Assembly (NCBI GenBank): GCA_028689055.1
Contig: JAQTWZ010000006.1
Span: 1 to 64,000 of the forward strand
Direction of reading: 5' to 3'
DNA from: Sulfurimonas sp.
Lineage (GTDB): Bacteria > Campylobacterota > Campylobacteria > Campylobacterales > Sulfurimonadaceae
DNA: 64,000 nucleotides
The position numbers and the translations under genes were made by a program. The notes beneath the pieces are model-generated. The model was not told where the DNA came from. It saw only the letters and a program-made list of their open reading frames with translations, and searched no databases. Position 1 is the first letter of the stretch. Every line of letters begins with the position of its first letter. This document shows positions 21,138 to 30,514 of this stretch, one piece after another.

Positions 21138-22747
21138 TAATGGTCTCCTTTTTCATTGTGATCTGGTTTTTTGAGCATTCTTACTGCGAGATACGGTGTA
21201 AATATATACGCTACAAAAAGTGAAGCGATAAGAGCTACAGGGACATTTGCAGGGATTGGTTTCATAAACTGCCCCATCATTTGTCCTACAAACGCCATAG
21301 GTACCATCGTCATGATGATAGCAAGTGTGGCTATATTTGTCGGCGGTCCTATTTCATCAGTTGCTTTTATCATCAGTTCATCAGGTGTTTCATGGATTGA
21401 TTCGATGGAGTGATAGTGTCTGTGAATGTTCTCAATAACAATAATAGCCGCATCAACGAGAAGCCCGAGTGAGAGTAAAAACGCAAAGAGGGTAATTCTA
21501 TTGATAGTTTGTCCCGTGAGATAAGCGATAAAAAGGGTGATAGCCAAGATAGCCGGAACTGTAAAAGTGACGATAAGAGATTCTCTCCATCCAAGCACAA
21601 GAACAAGCAAAATTGCAATGATTACGATAGATAAAAGTAGGTGAAATACAAGTTCGTTGACCGCTTCATTGGCTCTTTCTCCATCATTTCTAGTGATGAC
21701 ATAACTGATGCCGTTTTGTGCTAAAAACTCTTTGTAAATCTCTAGCTCTTTTTTCACCGCATCAGCAATGAGAACCGCGTTTGTACCTTGAAGTTTTGAG
21801 ACGGTAAGCGTTACCTGCTCTTTCATCGGAGTAAATTTGCCTGTTTCATCTTTGACACTAATAGTCGCTGATTTGAAGTTTTGTATATCATAAGAATCAT
21901 CTATTTTCGCCACTTGCGAGAGATGGATAGGTGAGCCCATATATTGTGCGACGATGATATTGCCAATATCTTTAGAAGATTCTATTGCGTTTTCTACGCC
22001 CAACATCACGATAGTATTCTCTTTGCTTGTATTTTTTATAGCAGGAACACTGTATGCGAGTGATTGTACGGCTTGCGTTATTTGTCCCATTGAGAGGTTA
22101 TAAGCTGAGAGTTTGTTCAAATCTACTTCAATATTAAATTGGTGTTTATGTCCGCCTTTGAGTTGTGTGACGGCGACGTTATCAAGTCCGTTGATATGAT
22201 GCTGGATTTTTTTGACTCTATCATAAAGTTCTGTGGTGCTCATGTCTTGAGTTTTTGAGAAAAACGCTACGGAAACTATAGGGATATCGATGTCTATATC
22301 CAAAGGTTTGATGATAGGATTCATTGCTCCTGCAGGAAGAATATCTAAGTTTTGCATGATTTTGTCATACACTTTTAGGTTTGAATCTTCTTTTTTTTCA
22401 CCGATGTAAAACGCAGCCGTGATGATGCCGACATTGTCCATAGCGCGGCCATAGATATGTTCAACACCTTTGACTTCTTTCATCTTGCGCTCAAGCGGTT
22501 GTACGATAACTTTTTGTATCTCAGCGGCACTTGCACCCGGAAGAGCTACGATAACAGTCGAACCGCTGACAACCATTTGCGGATTTTCTTCACGTGGCAT
22601 CACCATCAGTGCTAGATATCCGATAGAGAGTAAAAATATACCCAGAACGATTGTAAGCGGATTTCTTAAAAATGTCTTCGCCAATTTACCGGCATAATCT
22701 GTTGGTACATAAGGTTTGGTATGTTTCATAGTCTCCACCTTAGTCAA
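21137..22747 (-). CDS. RND efflux permease, N-terminal half (unit 2 copy)
   Basis: Translation identical to 13912..15522. Confidence 0.88.
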   Translation of the reverse strand: MTKVETMKHTKPYVPTDYAGKLAKTFLRNPLTIVLGIFLLSIGYLALMVMPREENPQMVVSGSTVIVALPGASAAEIQKVIVQPLERKMKEVKGVEHIYGRAMDNVGIITAAFYIGEKKEDSNLKVYDKIMQNLDILPAGAMNPIIKPLDIDIDIPIVSVAFFSKTQDMSTTELYDRVKKIQHHINGLDNVAVTQLKGGHKHQFNIEVDLNKLSAYNLSMGQITQAVQSLAYSVPAIKNTSKENTIVMLGVENAIESSKDIGNIIVAQYMGSPIHLSQVAKIDDSYDIQNFKSATISVKDETGKFTPMKEQVTLTVSKLQGTNAVLIADAVKKELEIYKEFLAQNGISYVITRNDGERANEAVNELVFHLLLSIVIIAILLVLVLGWRESLIVTFTVPAILAITLFIAYLTGQTINRITLFAFLLSLGLLVDAAIIVIENIHRHYHSIESIHETPDELMIKATDEIGPPTNIATLAIIMTMVPMAFVGQMMGQFMKPIPANVPVALIASLFVAYIFTPYLAVRMLKKPDHNEKGDH

Positions 22748-23528
22748 TGTCTATAGTTGCATACATGCCAGGATAAACAGCGTTATTTGTGTTTTTGAAA
22801 GATATTTTTATCTTAAATGTATGTGTCATCGGATTGGAGCTTGGGATAATCGCACTCACTGTTCCTATGCTTGTGATACCCAAAGATGGAATGTTGATTT
22901 TGACTTTTTTCCCAAGTTGTACAAGTGCAAGATTGTCCTCTGCGATTTCTGCAGATATTTTGAGATTACTCAAATCAGACAAAACAATCGCAGGCATTCC
23001 CGGCATAGCCATCTCTCCGACTTTGATATTTTTGGAGATGACGACACCGTCATTTGGAGCTTGTACATTGAGGTAACGGTATTGATTTTTTACTTCAGCG
23101 AGTTGCGCTTTTGCCTGTTCTACTTGTTTGGCTGCGATGATAATCATATCGGCAAGATTTCTCTCTGCGAGCTCAAGATTTTCTACTTCGTATTTTGAGA
23201 CCATATCTTTTTCCAGAAGTCTTTTGTGACGCTCAAGATTGAGTTTAATATTTGTGTATTGGTTTTGGTACATCTGCAGGCTCAGTTGCGCCTGAGAGAT
23301 ACCAAGCTGTACCTGCGTCATAGCAGAATCTATCTCTTTGGAATCAATCGTATATAAAAGCGCGTCTTTTTTGACATAATCGCCTTCAGAAACAGCGACT
23401 TGTGTCACAAATCCCATAAAACGGCTTGTTATCATTTTTTGGTTATCAGAAATGACACCTCCTGAGAGTGTTAATGTCTCTGCTAAAAGTGAAGCGCCAA
23501 GGGCTGCCAAAAGTAAAATTTTTCTCAT
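22740..23528 (-). CDS. RND membrane-fusion protein (unit 2 copy)
   Basis: Translation identical to 15515..16303. Confidence 0.88.
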   Translation of the reverse strand: MRKILLLAALGASLLAETLTLSGGVISDNQKMITSRFMGFVTQVAVSEGDYVKKDALLYTIDSKEIDSAMTQVQLGISQAQLSLQMYQNQYTNIKLNLERHKRLLEKDMVSKYEVENLELAERNLADMIIIAAKQVEQAKAQLAEVKNQYRYLNVQAPNDGVVISKNIKVGEMAMPGMPAIVLSDLSNLKISAEIAEDNLALVQLGKKVKINIPSLGITSIGTVSAIIPSSNPMTHTFKIKISFKNTNNAVYPGMYATIDID

Positions 23529-24889
23529 TTGTTTTCTCCGTTTGCTAATTTTTCAAGTGCAAAAATTCTTTCATTTTTTTTGTTTTTCGTCATTTGTAAC
23601 TGCAGTATCTTTTGAATCTGCTCTGATTGTTTGATGATAACATCGCTCATGGAAGAGAGTTTTTCTCTGTATCTTCCTTCATAGTTTTTATAGATTTCAT
23701 CTGCGAGTGTCAGCTCTTGTTCGAGAAAAGAGATCTCTTCATCAAAAGATGTGATTTCAGTTCGGATTTTCTCGACTTGCAAAGCTATGCCTTGACGGGC
23801 AAGTTCTAGCTGCGTTTTCGTTTTAAGTTTTTCTACTTGGGATTTTTCCAGTTGTGCATTATCCGCACCACCGTGGAAAATATTCCATGAGGCTCTTGCA
23901 CCGATGGTATAAGCTCTATGGTCGATAGCGTCACCTAAAAAAGTGTCATCAGCAGTTGAAGCTTCTGCAAAAGCACCTACAGTAGGGTAAAACGCAGCTT
24001 TTGAAACATCTAGCATATTCTCTTGTATCGCAAGACCTGTATTTGCTTTTTTGAGATCAAGGTTTGCATTTAAAATCTCTTCGTTGCTGTACGAGGGCAT
24101 AGGGACTTCGGTATCAGGTGTTTGTATCACATCTACTTTTTGGTTGAGTAAAAAACTGATGTAGTGATAAAGAAGTTTTTCGTTTGCGTCCATCTGCACC
24201 AAAAGTCTCTGAACATTTCCTTTTTTCGCCTGAACTTCCAAAAGATCTACATTTTTCGCATAACCTACATCTATCATAGTTTTTGTAGTGTTTTCCAAAG
24301 TTTTGATGTTCTCAAAAATAGTTGTAAGATGTTTTTTGGAACTCTGTAGCAGTGCCATATCGTAGTAGCTTTTTCTGAGTTGATAGATCTGTTCTGCGGT
24401 GATTTGCTCTTTATCAAGTGTTTTCATTTTTTGCATCGCGCTCATGATATCTTCATAGCTTGAGATGGCAAAGCCTGTGAAAAGAGGTACTTCGTATTTG
24501 AGTTTTGTCTGGAAAAAGTTTCGGGCATCTGGGTAGTTTAGGTCTTGTGGAGGGGTAGTATAATCAGGAGTTCCAGCTAAAAAATTACCCATAAATTCTT
24601 CTGCACCAAAATCCCCAAAGTTCGCCTCACGCGAAGCGAGTTTAAACCCAAAAACATTTCCTGCGTCATTGGACCTAGCTATATCCTGCGTCAAGTCAAG
24701 TTTACCCCAGTGGTTTGCTGAGACTATTTCCTTGTCCATTGCGGCAGAATCTACATCAAAACCTGCGTTTTTTATTTCAAGATTTTTTTCTTTTAAAATA
24801 TCAATTGCTTCGTTCAAACTCAAAGGAGAATCGACCTGTGAAGCGTGTAAGAATAGCGCAAGAGAGAGGATACTCACTATTTTTTTCAT
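23525..24889 (-). CDS. TolC-like outer-membrane efflux protein (intact)
   Basis: 454 aa; signal peptide MKKIVSILSLALFLHASQ, SLNEAIDILKEKNLEIKNA, coiled-coil-rich OEP domains; first gene of the RND operon. Confidence 0.88.
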   Translation of the reverse strand: MKKIVSILSLALFLHASQVDSPLSLNEAIDILKEKNLEIKNAGFDVDSAAMDKEIVSANHWGKLDLTQDIARSNDAGNVFGFKLASREANFGDFGAEEFMGNFLAGTPDYTTPPQDLNYPDARNFFQTKLKYEVPLFTGFAISSYEDIMSAMQKMKTLDKEQITAEQIYQLRKSYYDMALLQSSKKHLTTIFENIKTLENTTKTMIDVGYAKNVDLLEVQAKKGNVQRLLVQMDANEKLLYHYISFLLNQKVDVIQTPDTEVPMPSYSNEEILNANLDLKKANTGLAIQENMLDVSKAAFYPTVGAFAEASTADDTFLGDAIDHRAYTIGARASWNIFHGGADNAQLEKSQVEKLKTKTQLELARQGIALQVEKIRTEITSFDEEISFLEQELTLADEIYKNYEGRYREKLSSMSDVIIKQSEQIQKILQLQMTKNKKNERIFALEKLANGENK

Positions 24890-25050
24890 TCATATTCCTA
24901 TATTTTATTTAAGCTTTGATTATAACATATATTTTATTTTCATATATCACAAAAAAATCAAATTTTTATATATAAGAAAATAAAATAATACTCTTTTAAG
25001 AAAATGTCACTAAAATTTGATTCTTAATTACTAAAGGGGTTTTTTATTTT

Positions 25051-25494
25051 ATGAGTTATTCATGTCCTATGAGTTTTAAACAGATCGATTCCAATGTTTC
25101 GAGAGTTACTTCTTTTATTGTTGTCGCTTTTGTTATCGCATATCTATATTTTGATGCTGTATTTATTCTTTATCTTATCGCTTTTGATTTTATCATGCGC
25201 CTTTTTATTACCAAAGACAGTTCTGTATTCTACATGAGCGCGCTACTTCTCAAAGATATTTTCAATATTAAAGACAAATTTGTTGATAGCGGTTCAAAAA
25301 GATTGGCTGCGTATTTCGGTCTTGCGTTTGTGCTCATGTTGATCGTTGCACACTCTTTGCATAGTTGGATCTTGACGCTAAGTATCGCAGCCATTTTTTT
25401 GTCCTGTTCGCTTTTGGATGTGTTTTTGGACTTTTGTCTTGGCTGTAAGATTTATTATATTATCAAAAAAATCTATCCGAATTTTATGTCTTAG
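25051..25494 (+). CDS. DUF4395-like membrane protein
   Basis: MSYSCPMSFKQIDSNVSRVTSFIVVAFVIAYLYFDAVFILYLIAFDFIMRLF; small multi-TM protein. Confidence 0.65.
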   Translation: MSYSCPMSFKQIDSNVSRVTSFIVVAFVIAYLYFDAVFILYLIAFDFIMRLFITKDSSVFYMSALLLKDIFNIKDKFVDSGSKRLAAYFGLAFVLMLIVAHSLHSWILTLSIAAIFLSCSLLDVFLDFCLGCKIYYIIKKIYPNFMS

Positions 25495-25552
25495 CCTGCG
25501 TTTAAACAACACTTGGATAAAATATTGCCACTTAAATAAAGGCTCATATAAG

Positions 25553-25873
25553 ATGCAAATGGTAGTAGATTCCCTTCGTAAAAAGGGAAAGATTTATAAA
25601 AAAATGCAAGAACTTCCTCCCTCAGAACTTGGTATCAGAAACAAAATAAAAATCTACAAAGCGACAGATACTCTTGGCTATTTCTGGGCAATATTTGCCG
25701 TGAGCCAAAAAAGTCGTCTGCTCATGAAGGATGTCTATAAGTTTGAAGAGATTTATGCAAAATTAATCATTTACTACGATCATAACTTTAAGCATAAAGT
25801 TCTTTTTATCGATGCTCCGCTTTGCTCAAAAGCGCAAAAAGCTTTTAAAGAACAGGGCTGGAAAATCAACTAA
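25553..25873 (+). CDS. Conserved hypothetical protein
   Basis: MQMVVDSLRKKGKIYKKMQELPPSELGIRNKIKIYKATDTLGYFW...; internal start preferred over the ORF-track start at 25418. Confidence 0.6.
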   Translation: MQMVVDSLRKKGKIYKKMQELPPSELGIRNKIKIYKATDTLGYFWAIFAVSQKSRLLMKDVYKFEEIYAKLIIYYDHNFKHKVLFIDAPLCSKAQKAFKEQGWKIN

Positions 25874-26490
25874 TGCTCCTTTGTGACATAGGCAATACTT
25901 CGTATCATTTTTTAGACGATACAAAAGAGTACAAAGAAGATGCAAAAAACTTCGATCCTGCAACAATCAAAGAAAAAGTTTTTTATATTTGTGTCAATCC
26001 GCAGGCAAAATCGCTTCTGCAAAATCTAGTCAATTGGATAGATATCGCTGCATTTATAGATAAAACTCCATACTACACGACGATGGGCATAGACAGGATT
26101 GTGGCTTGTGAATATATCCAAGAGGGTATTGTACTTGATGCAGGAAGTGCTATCACCGTAGATCTTGTAAAAGAGGGCGTATTTCAAGGCGGATTTATCT
26201 ATCCCGGCATCCGTGCAATGCAAGCGTGTTACACAAATATCTCCTCTGCACTTGCGTATCCATTTAATTTTGAGCTAGATTTGGGTAAAATGCCGAAAAA
26301 TTCCACCGATGCTATCAGTTATGGTTACATCAAAACACTTAAGGGCGAAGTAGATGCTTTAGCTCATGAGGTTTATTTGACAGGTGGAGATGCGAGAAAA
26401 TTTGCAAAAATCTTCCCAAACGCAGTCGTGGACGAGAGACTTCTTTTCAAATCCATGCAAAAGATTATAAAAAAGGCGAAACTATGCTAA
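25873..26490 (+). CDS. coaX: Type III pantothenate kinase
   Basis: MLLCDIGNTSYHFLDD...TTMGIDRIVACEYIQEGIVLDAGSAITVDLVKEGVFQGGFIYPGIRAM. Confidence 0.9.
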   Translation: MLLCDIGNTSYHFLDDTKEYKEDAKNFDPATIKEKVFYICVNPQAKSLLQNLVNWIDIAAFIDKTPYYTTMGIDRIVACEYIQEGIVLDAGSAITVDLVKEGVFQGGFIYPGIRAMQACYTNISSALAYPFNFELDLGKMPKNSTDAISYGYIKTLKGEVDALAHEVYLTGGDARKFAKIFPNAVVDERLLFKSMQKIIKKAKLC

Positions 26491-27110
26491 CAGTTGCACT
26501 TCCTAAAGGTCGTATAGCAAAAGAGACACTTGAGATTTTTGAGACGATTTTCGGTGAATCTTTCAAATTTGATGATAGAAAACTTATCTTGGAAACCCCA
26601 AACTTCCGTTTTTTACTTGTGAGAAATCAGGATGTCGCGACTTATGTTTTTCATCAAGCAGCAGATATCGGTGTTGTCGGTTTGGATACGCTTGAAGAAC
26701 AAGGACTTGATGTTATCCGTCTTTTAGATCTAAAACGCGGTATTTGTAAAGTGGCTATCGGGATGAAAAACGGTGAAAAACTCGATCTCAACAAAGCAGA
26801 AATCAAAGTCGCTACAAAGATGGTAAACATCACAAAACGCTACTTTGAACAACGCGCTGTTTCTGTGGATATCATCAAACTTTACGGTTCTATCGAACTT
26901 GCACCGCTTATCGGGCTTGCGGATATGATTGTAGATATCGTAGAAACAGGTACGACGATGAAACAAAACGGACTTGAAGTCGTAGAAGATATCATGACAT
27001 CATCAACTTATCTCATTGCCAACAAAAACAGCTATATCGCAAAGAAAAATGAAGTTCTTGGTATCTATGAAAAGATAAATGAAGTCATCAAAGCTGAGCA
27101 GGCAAACTAG
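26484..27110 (+). CDS. hisG: ATP phosphoribosyltransferase
   Basis: MLTVALPKGRIAKETLEIFE...DVATYVFHQAADIGVVGLDTLEE...IVDIVETGTTMKQNGL; short-form HisG. Confidence 0.93.
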   Translation: MLTVALPKGRIAKETLEIFETIFGESFKFDDRKLILETPNFRFLLVRNQDVATYVFHQAADIGVVGLDTLEEQGLDVIRLLDLKRGICKVAIGMKNGEKLDLNKAEIKVATKMVNITKRYFEQRAVSVDIIKLYGSIELAPLIGLADMIVDIVETGTTMKQNGLEVVEDIMTSSTYLIANKNSYIAKKNEVLGIYEKINEVIKAEQAN

Positions 27111-27794
27111 ATGACAAATCTTGACCTCTACGCAAAAGCGGAACATCTTTTAGGTATCGAAGAGGCGACGGAAGCACTTTATGATCTCTATCGCTGTGAA
27201 CTTGATGAATATAAAATCAAAACACTTTTGGATGTTGGATGCGGTCGCGGCGGTTTTATGCAGCGTATGATAAGTGATGGTGTAGTATGCAAGGGTGTGG
27301 ATCTCAGCGCTGTGATGGTTTCTGAGTGCAAAGAGCAGGGGCTTGATGCAGAGTGTATAGATGTAAGTGAAGTAGAAGGAAAATACGACGCAGTCGTGAG
27401 TATCTTCGATGTACTCAATTTTTTGGATAAAGAGGCACTCACAAAGTTCTTAAACGCAGTGGCAGAGAAACTCAATGATGATGGTATTTTTATCGCGGAT
27501 ATCAACACACGCTACGGTTTTAGTGATGTGGCTGAGGGCACCATGAGCAACGACACGGATGCAGAATTTTTGTCTGTAGATGCTGTTTTTGAAAATGATG
27601 AACTGCATACAAAGTTTACGCTCTTTGAGAAAAACGCAGATGGAAACTATACAAAACATCAAGATACTATCGTACAATATTTTCATAAAATCACTGCGTT
27701 TTCCAAGCTTGATGCACTCAAACTGATAGAAAAACAGACTTTTTCACTCTATGATACAGAAGATAAAACGCTCCTTATTTTCAAAAAAAGATAG
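27111..27794 (+). CDS. Class I SAM-dependent methyltransferase
   Basis: TLLDVGCGRGGFMQRMI...KGVDLSAVMV motif I/II. Confidence 0.85.
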   Translation: MTNLDLYAKAEHLLGIEEATEALYDLYRCELDEYKIKTLLDVGCGRGGFMQRMISDGVVCKGVDLSAVMVSECKEQGLDAECIDVSEVEGKYDAVVSIFDVLNFLDKEALTKFLNAVAEKLNDDGIFIADINTRYGFSDVAEGTMSNDTDAEFLSVDAVFENDELHTKFTLFEKNADGNYTKHQDTIVQYFHKITAFSKLDALKLIEKQTFSLYDTEDKTLLIFKKR

Positions 27795-27796
27795 TT

Positions 27797-28216
27797 TTGT
27801 ATCAAATCCTCTCTCTTATCACGACTGCGTTTTTTATAAGCGCATGTTCGGATAACGCAAGTGTTGTCGTATTTGACAAAAATATAACGCAGACAGAAAT
27901 TTCTTGTATGCAGCTGCGTGTCTGGCCACCTGATGCAACGATAGAAAAGTATCTCCAAAGGCAGTATAGTTTTGATGGCAACTGCTCCTATTTACTTGAA
28001 GTATCTACAAAAAACGGCATCACTTGCAACTCAAATCAAAATGTACAAACAAAAGCACTCGGGACTTTTCCTACAAGTTATATCAAGATGGAAATTTTGA
28101 GGGAAAAAACCCTAGCATATAGTTATTATAAGGATTTACAAGGGGATGTAGAACTCTCTGATGTCAAGAGAGCCTGTGATAGGATGGGAGAAGATTTACT
28201 CTTTTTTTCTAAATAA
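27797..28216 (+). CDS. Putative lipoprotein (TTG start)
   Basis: MYQILSLITTAFFISACSDN lipobox-like; 139 aa; overlaps convergent 28196..28594 by 21 bp. Confidence 0.6.
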   Translation: MYQILSLITTAFFISACSDNASVVVFDKNITQTEISCMQLRVWPPDATIEKYLQRQYSFDGNCSYLLEVSTKNGITCNSNQNVQTKALGTFPTSYIKMEILREKTLAYSYYKDLQGDVELSDVKRACDRMGEDLLFFSK

Positions 28217-28594
28217 GTGGTAGTTTTCTTTTTCGAGCATACTTTCAATGTATTCTGGTGGACATTTTGAGAGTTTTGTCCATGCACCTGATGGAAGGCG
28301 CATTTCTAGTTTTTTCTTTTCACGTAATTTGATGATTTTTTTCATAGAGAGAACTTTTGTGACAGGAAGAAAATCTATGTCTGTAAGATCGACATCTTTT
28401 TTATAAAAAATCGTCTGTTTTTTAAAGTTTCCCCAACCCGGTATTCCCTCTTCAGTGTAAGGAACTTCGTAGCCGTTTTTGAATGTAACCATCATTTTAT
28501 AGTGAGACTCTTCAAAAACCTGCGTTACTTTTCCTGCACCAAAAACTATACCGTATAATTTATCGCCGACTTTTACTTTTTTAAAATAACTCAT
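28196..28594 (-). CDS. Hypothetical protein
   Basis: MSYFKKVKVGDKLYGIVFGAGKVTQVFEESHYKMMVTFKNGYEVPYTEEG; no family confidently recognised. Confidence 0.6.
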   Translation of the reverse strand: MSYFKKVKVGDKLYGIVFGAGKVTQVFEESHYKMMVTFKNGYEVPYTEEGIPGWGNFKKQTIFYKKDVDLTDIDFLPVTKVLSMKKIIKLREKKKLEMRLPSGAWTKLSKCPPEYIESMLEKENYHLFRKKE

Positions 28595-28655
28595 ATTTTT
28601 TAGCTCCTATTTTTTTGAACATACAAGTATATCAGAGAAAAGTTACCTCTTGATT

Positions 28656-29285
28656 TCATTGTATAAATTCGATTATTTCGTCAAAATCTAAACGCAACTG
28701 TGGGGATTGTTCATTGATTCGATAGCCAAAAGGTAAAAACATTGCAAGTTGATAGTGTGTTCTATCGAGTCCGAGTATCTCTTCTATGACCTCTTTTTCA
28801 AAGCCTTCTATAGGGCATGAATCTATGCCGATAAACGCAGCAGCACTCATCATATTTGCTGCGGCTATATATGTTTGTTTGGAAGTCCAAGCATAGATAT
28901 TTGCATCAGAACTGAGTGTTTCACTCAGATGTGAAGCATACAGATCGAGATAAAAATCAAGTTTTTCTTGAGGCATATTGCGTCTTTGAAATCTTTTTTT
29001 TGGCAGTGTTGATGCTGGTTTGACTGAGTCGATACCGGCCAAAATAACTACGAGATGTGAGCATGTTGTGATTTGTACTTGATTCCAGCAAAAAGGCTGT
29101 AGTTTTTCTTTAAGCTCTTGATTTGTGATAACTAAAAACTTCCATGCTTCCATACCAAAAGAGGAGGGTGATTTGCGAGCGCATTCGAGGATAAAACGGA
29201 TATCTTCATCGGATATCTTTTTTTCTTTATCAAATACTTTACAGGCGTGTCTAAAATCCATTGCTTCTAAAAATTTCTTTTTCAT
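28656..29285 (-). CDS. Nitroreductase-family protein
   Basis: MDFRHACKVFDKEKKISDEDIRFILECARKSPSSFGMEAWKFLVI...AFIGIDSCPIEGFE. Confidence 0.88.
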   Translation of the reverse strand: MKKKFLEAMDFRHACKVFDKEKKISDEDIRFILECARKSPSSFGMEAWKFLVITNQELKEKLQPFCWNQVQITTCSHLVVILAGIDSVKPASTLPKKRFQRRNMPQEKLDFYLDLYASHLSETLSSDANIYAWTSKQTYIAAANMMSAAAFIGIDSCPIEGFEKEVIEEILGLDRTHYQLAMFLPFGYRINEQSPQLRLDFDEIIEFIQ

Positions 29286-29295
29286 TTTTTTCCTT

Positions 29296-30417
29296 TTATT
29301 TTGGTTCTATAGTGATGTGTGTAATCTCTGAGCTTGCGCCCAAACGCATAGGCGGACCCCAAAATCCCGTCCCTTTGTTGACATAAATCTGGAGTGTTTC
29401 GTTGTGCTCATGCAGACCGCTTACATAGGGTTGTTGCAATTGTACTAAAAATCTAAAAGGATAGAGTTGTCCGCCGTGCGTATGACCGCTGAGCATGAGA
29501 TCGACTCCATTTTGTACCTCTTCGATAAAACGCGGCTGATGTGCGAGTAAAATGGTAGGAGATGCTTCATCTTTGCCTTTTAGCGCTAGTTCAAGTTCAG
29601 GCATATGGTGCAAAACTCTATACCCAAAAAGATCATAAACGCCCGCAAGATTGAAGCCATTATTAGGCTCTCCAATATAAACATTTTCATTTTCCAAGAC
29701 TTTTATACCCAAAGATTTGACTGCGTTTAGGATGGCATCTATATCGTGAAAATACTCATGATTTCCGACGATAAAATAGGTCCCGTATTTTGTTTGTAAG
29801 TATTGCAGCTCATGGAGCGCAGGCATAGCATGAGCGAGTTTTATATCGACAAGATCACCGGTGATAACGACGATATCAGGATTGAGAGTATTTACCCTTT
29901 GAACAAGTGAAGCGATAAACTTTGCATCGATAAGCCCGCCGATATGGATATCGCTGAGTTGGATTATTTTGTAAGATTGTTTGAGGTCTTTGAGTTTGAT
30001 AGTGACTTTTTCGAGTTTGACAAATTTTGCTTCATAGATGGCTTTTGCACTCAGAGCGAAGGCGAGACCGAAAGAGGAGATATCAAGTGTTTTTTTGAAA
30101 AATTCTCGTCTTTTTGGCACAAGAGGTACTGCGTTTAGAAAAAGTCGGGAGATATCATAAAATAGAGCTGTACAAAAGAGCAAAAACAAAATACCTATAG
30201 GTAAAGAGACTAAGAAAAAAAGCCAGTTTGGAAAATCACCCGTGTATCGGCCTATCATATAGACGATAATGCCGGCATAGTTAAAGTATAAAAAATAGCG
30301 TAACCATCGTTTGTGTTTTGCACTGAGATGCAAATGATGAATATATCTGCGGGAGATGTACATATTTAGAAGGGCAAAAACGCCTAAAAAAGCGATAATA
30401 AAAAGAGTTGTTTTCAT
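29296..30417 (-). CDS. Membrane-associated metallophosphoesterase (YkuE-like)
   Basis: IIQLSDIHIGGLIDAKF...VVITGDLVD...FIVGNHEYFHD...LMLSGHTHGGQLYPF. Confidence 0.88.
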   Translation of the reverse strand: MKTTLFIIAFLGVFALLNMYISRRYIHHLHLSAKHKRWLRYFLYFNYAGIIVYMIGRYTGDFPNWLFFLVSLPIGILFLLFCTALFYDISRLFLNAVPLVPKRREFFKKTLDISSFGLAFALSAKAIYEAKFVKLEKVTIKLKDLKQSYKIIQLSDIHIGGLIDAKFIASLVQRVNTLNPDIVVITGDLVDIKLAHAMPALHELQYLQTKYGTYFIVGNHEYFHDIDAILNAVKSLGIKVLENENVYIGEPNNGFNLAGVYDLFGYRVLHHMPELELALKGKDEASPTILLAHQPRFIEEVQNGVDLMLSGHTHGGQLYPFRFLVQLQQPYVSGLHEHNETLQIYVNKGTGFWGPPMRLGASSEITHITIEPK

Positions 30418-30514
30418 AAATGGTAGTATATCTAATCAATAGTAGAGAAAGTAGGCGAAATCTTTATGGTATAATCTTTGTATCAACAAGAATATAATAT
30501 TAGGGGTCTGCATC

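Larger units (their letters stand above)
16834..24058. repeat. Tandem direct duplication, unit 2 (7,225 bp)
   Basis: Same as unit 1 at +7225; right edge ...ttgagatc|aaggtttgca inside the intact tolC-like gene. Confidence 0.95.

Noticed and set aside
9609-24058. Interpretation of the duplicated segment as a composite transposon or genomic island
   Set aside because: No transposase, integrase, terminal inverted repeats or target-site duplication was seen at the edges; breakpoints lie inside serA and tolC.
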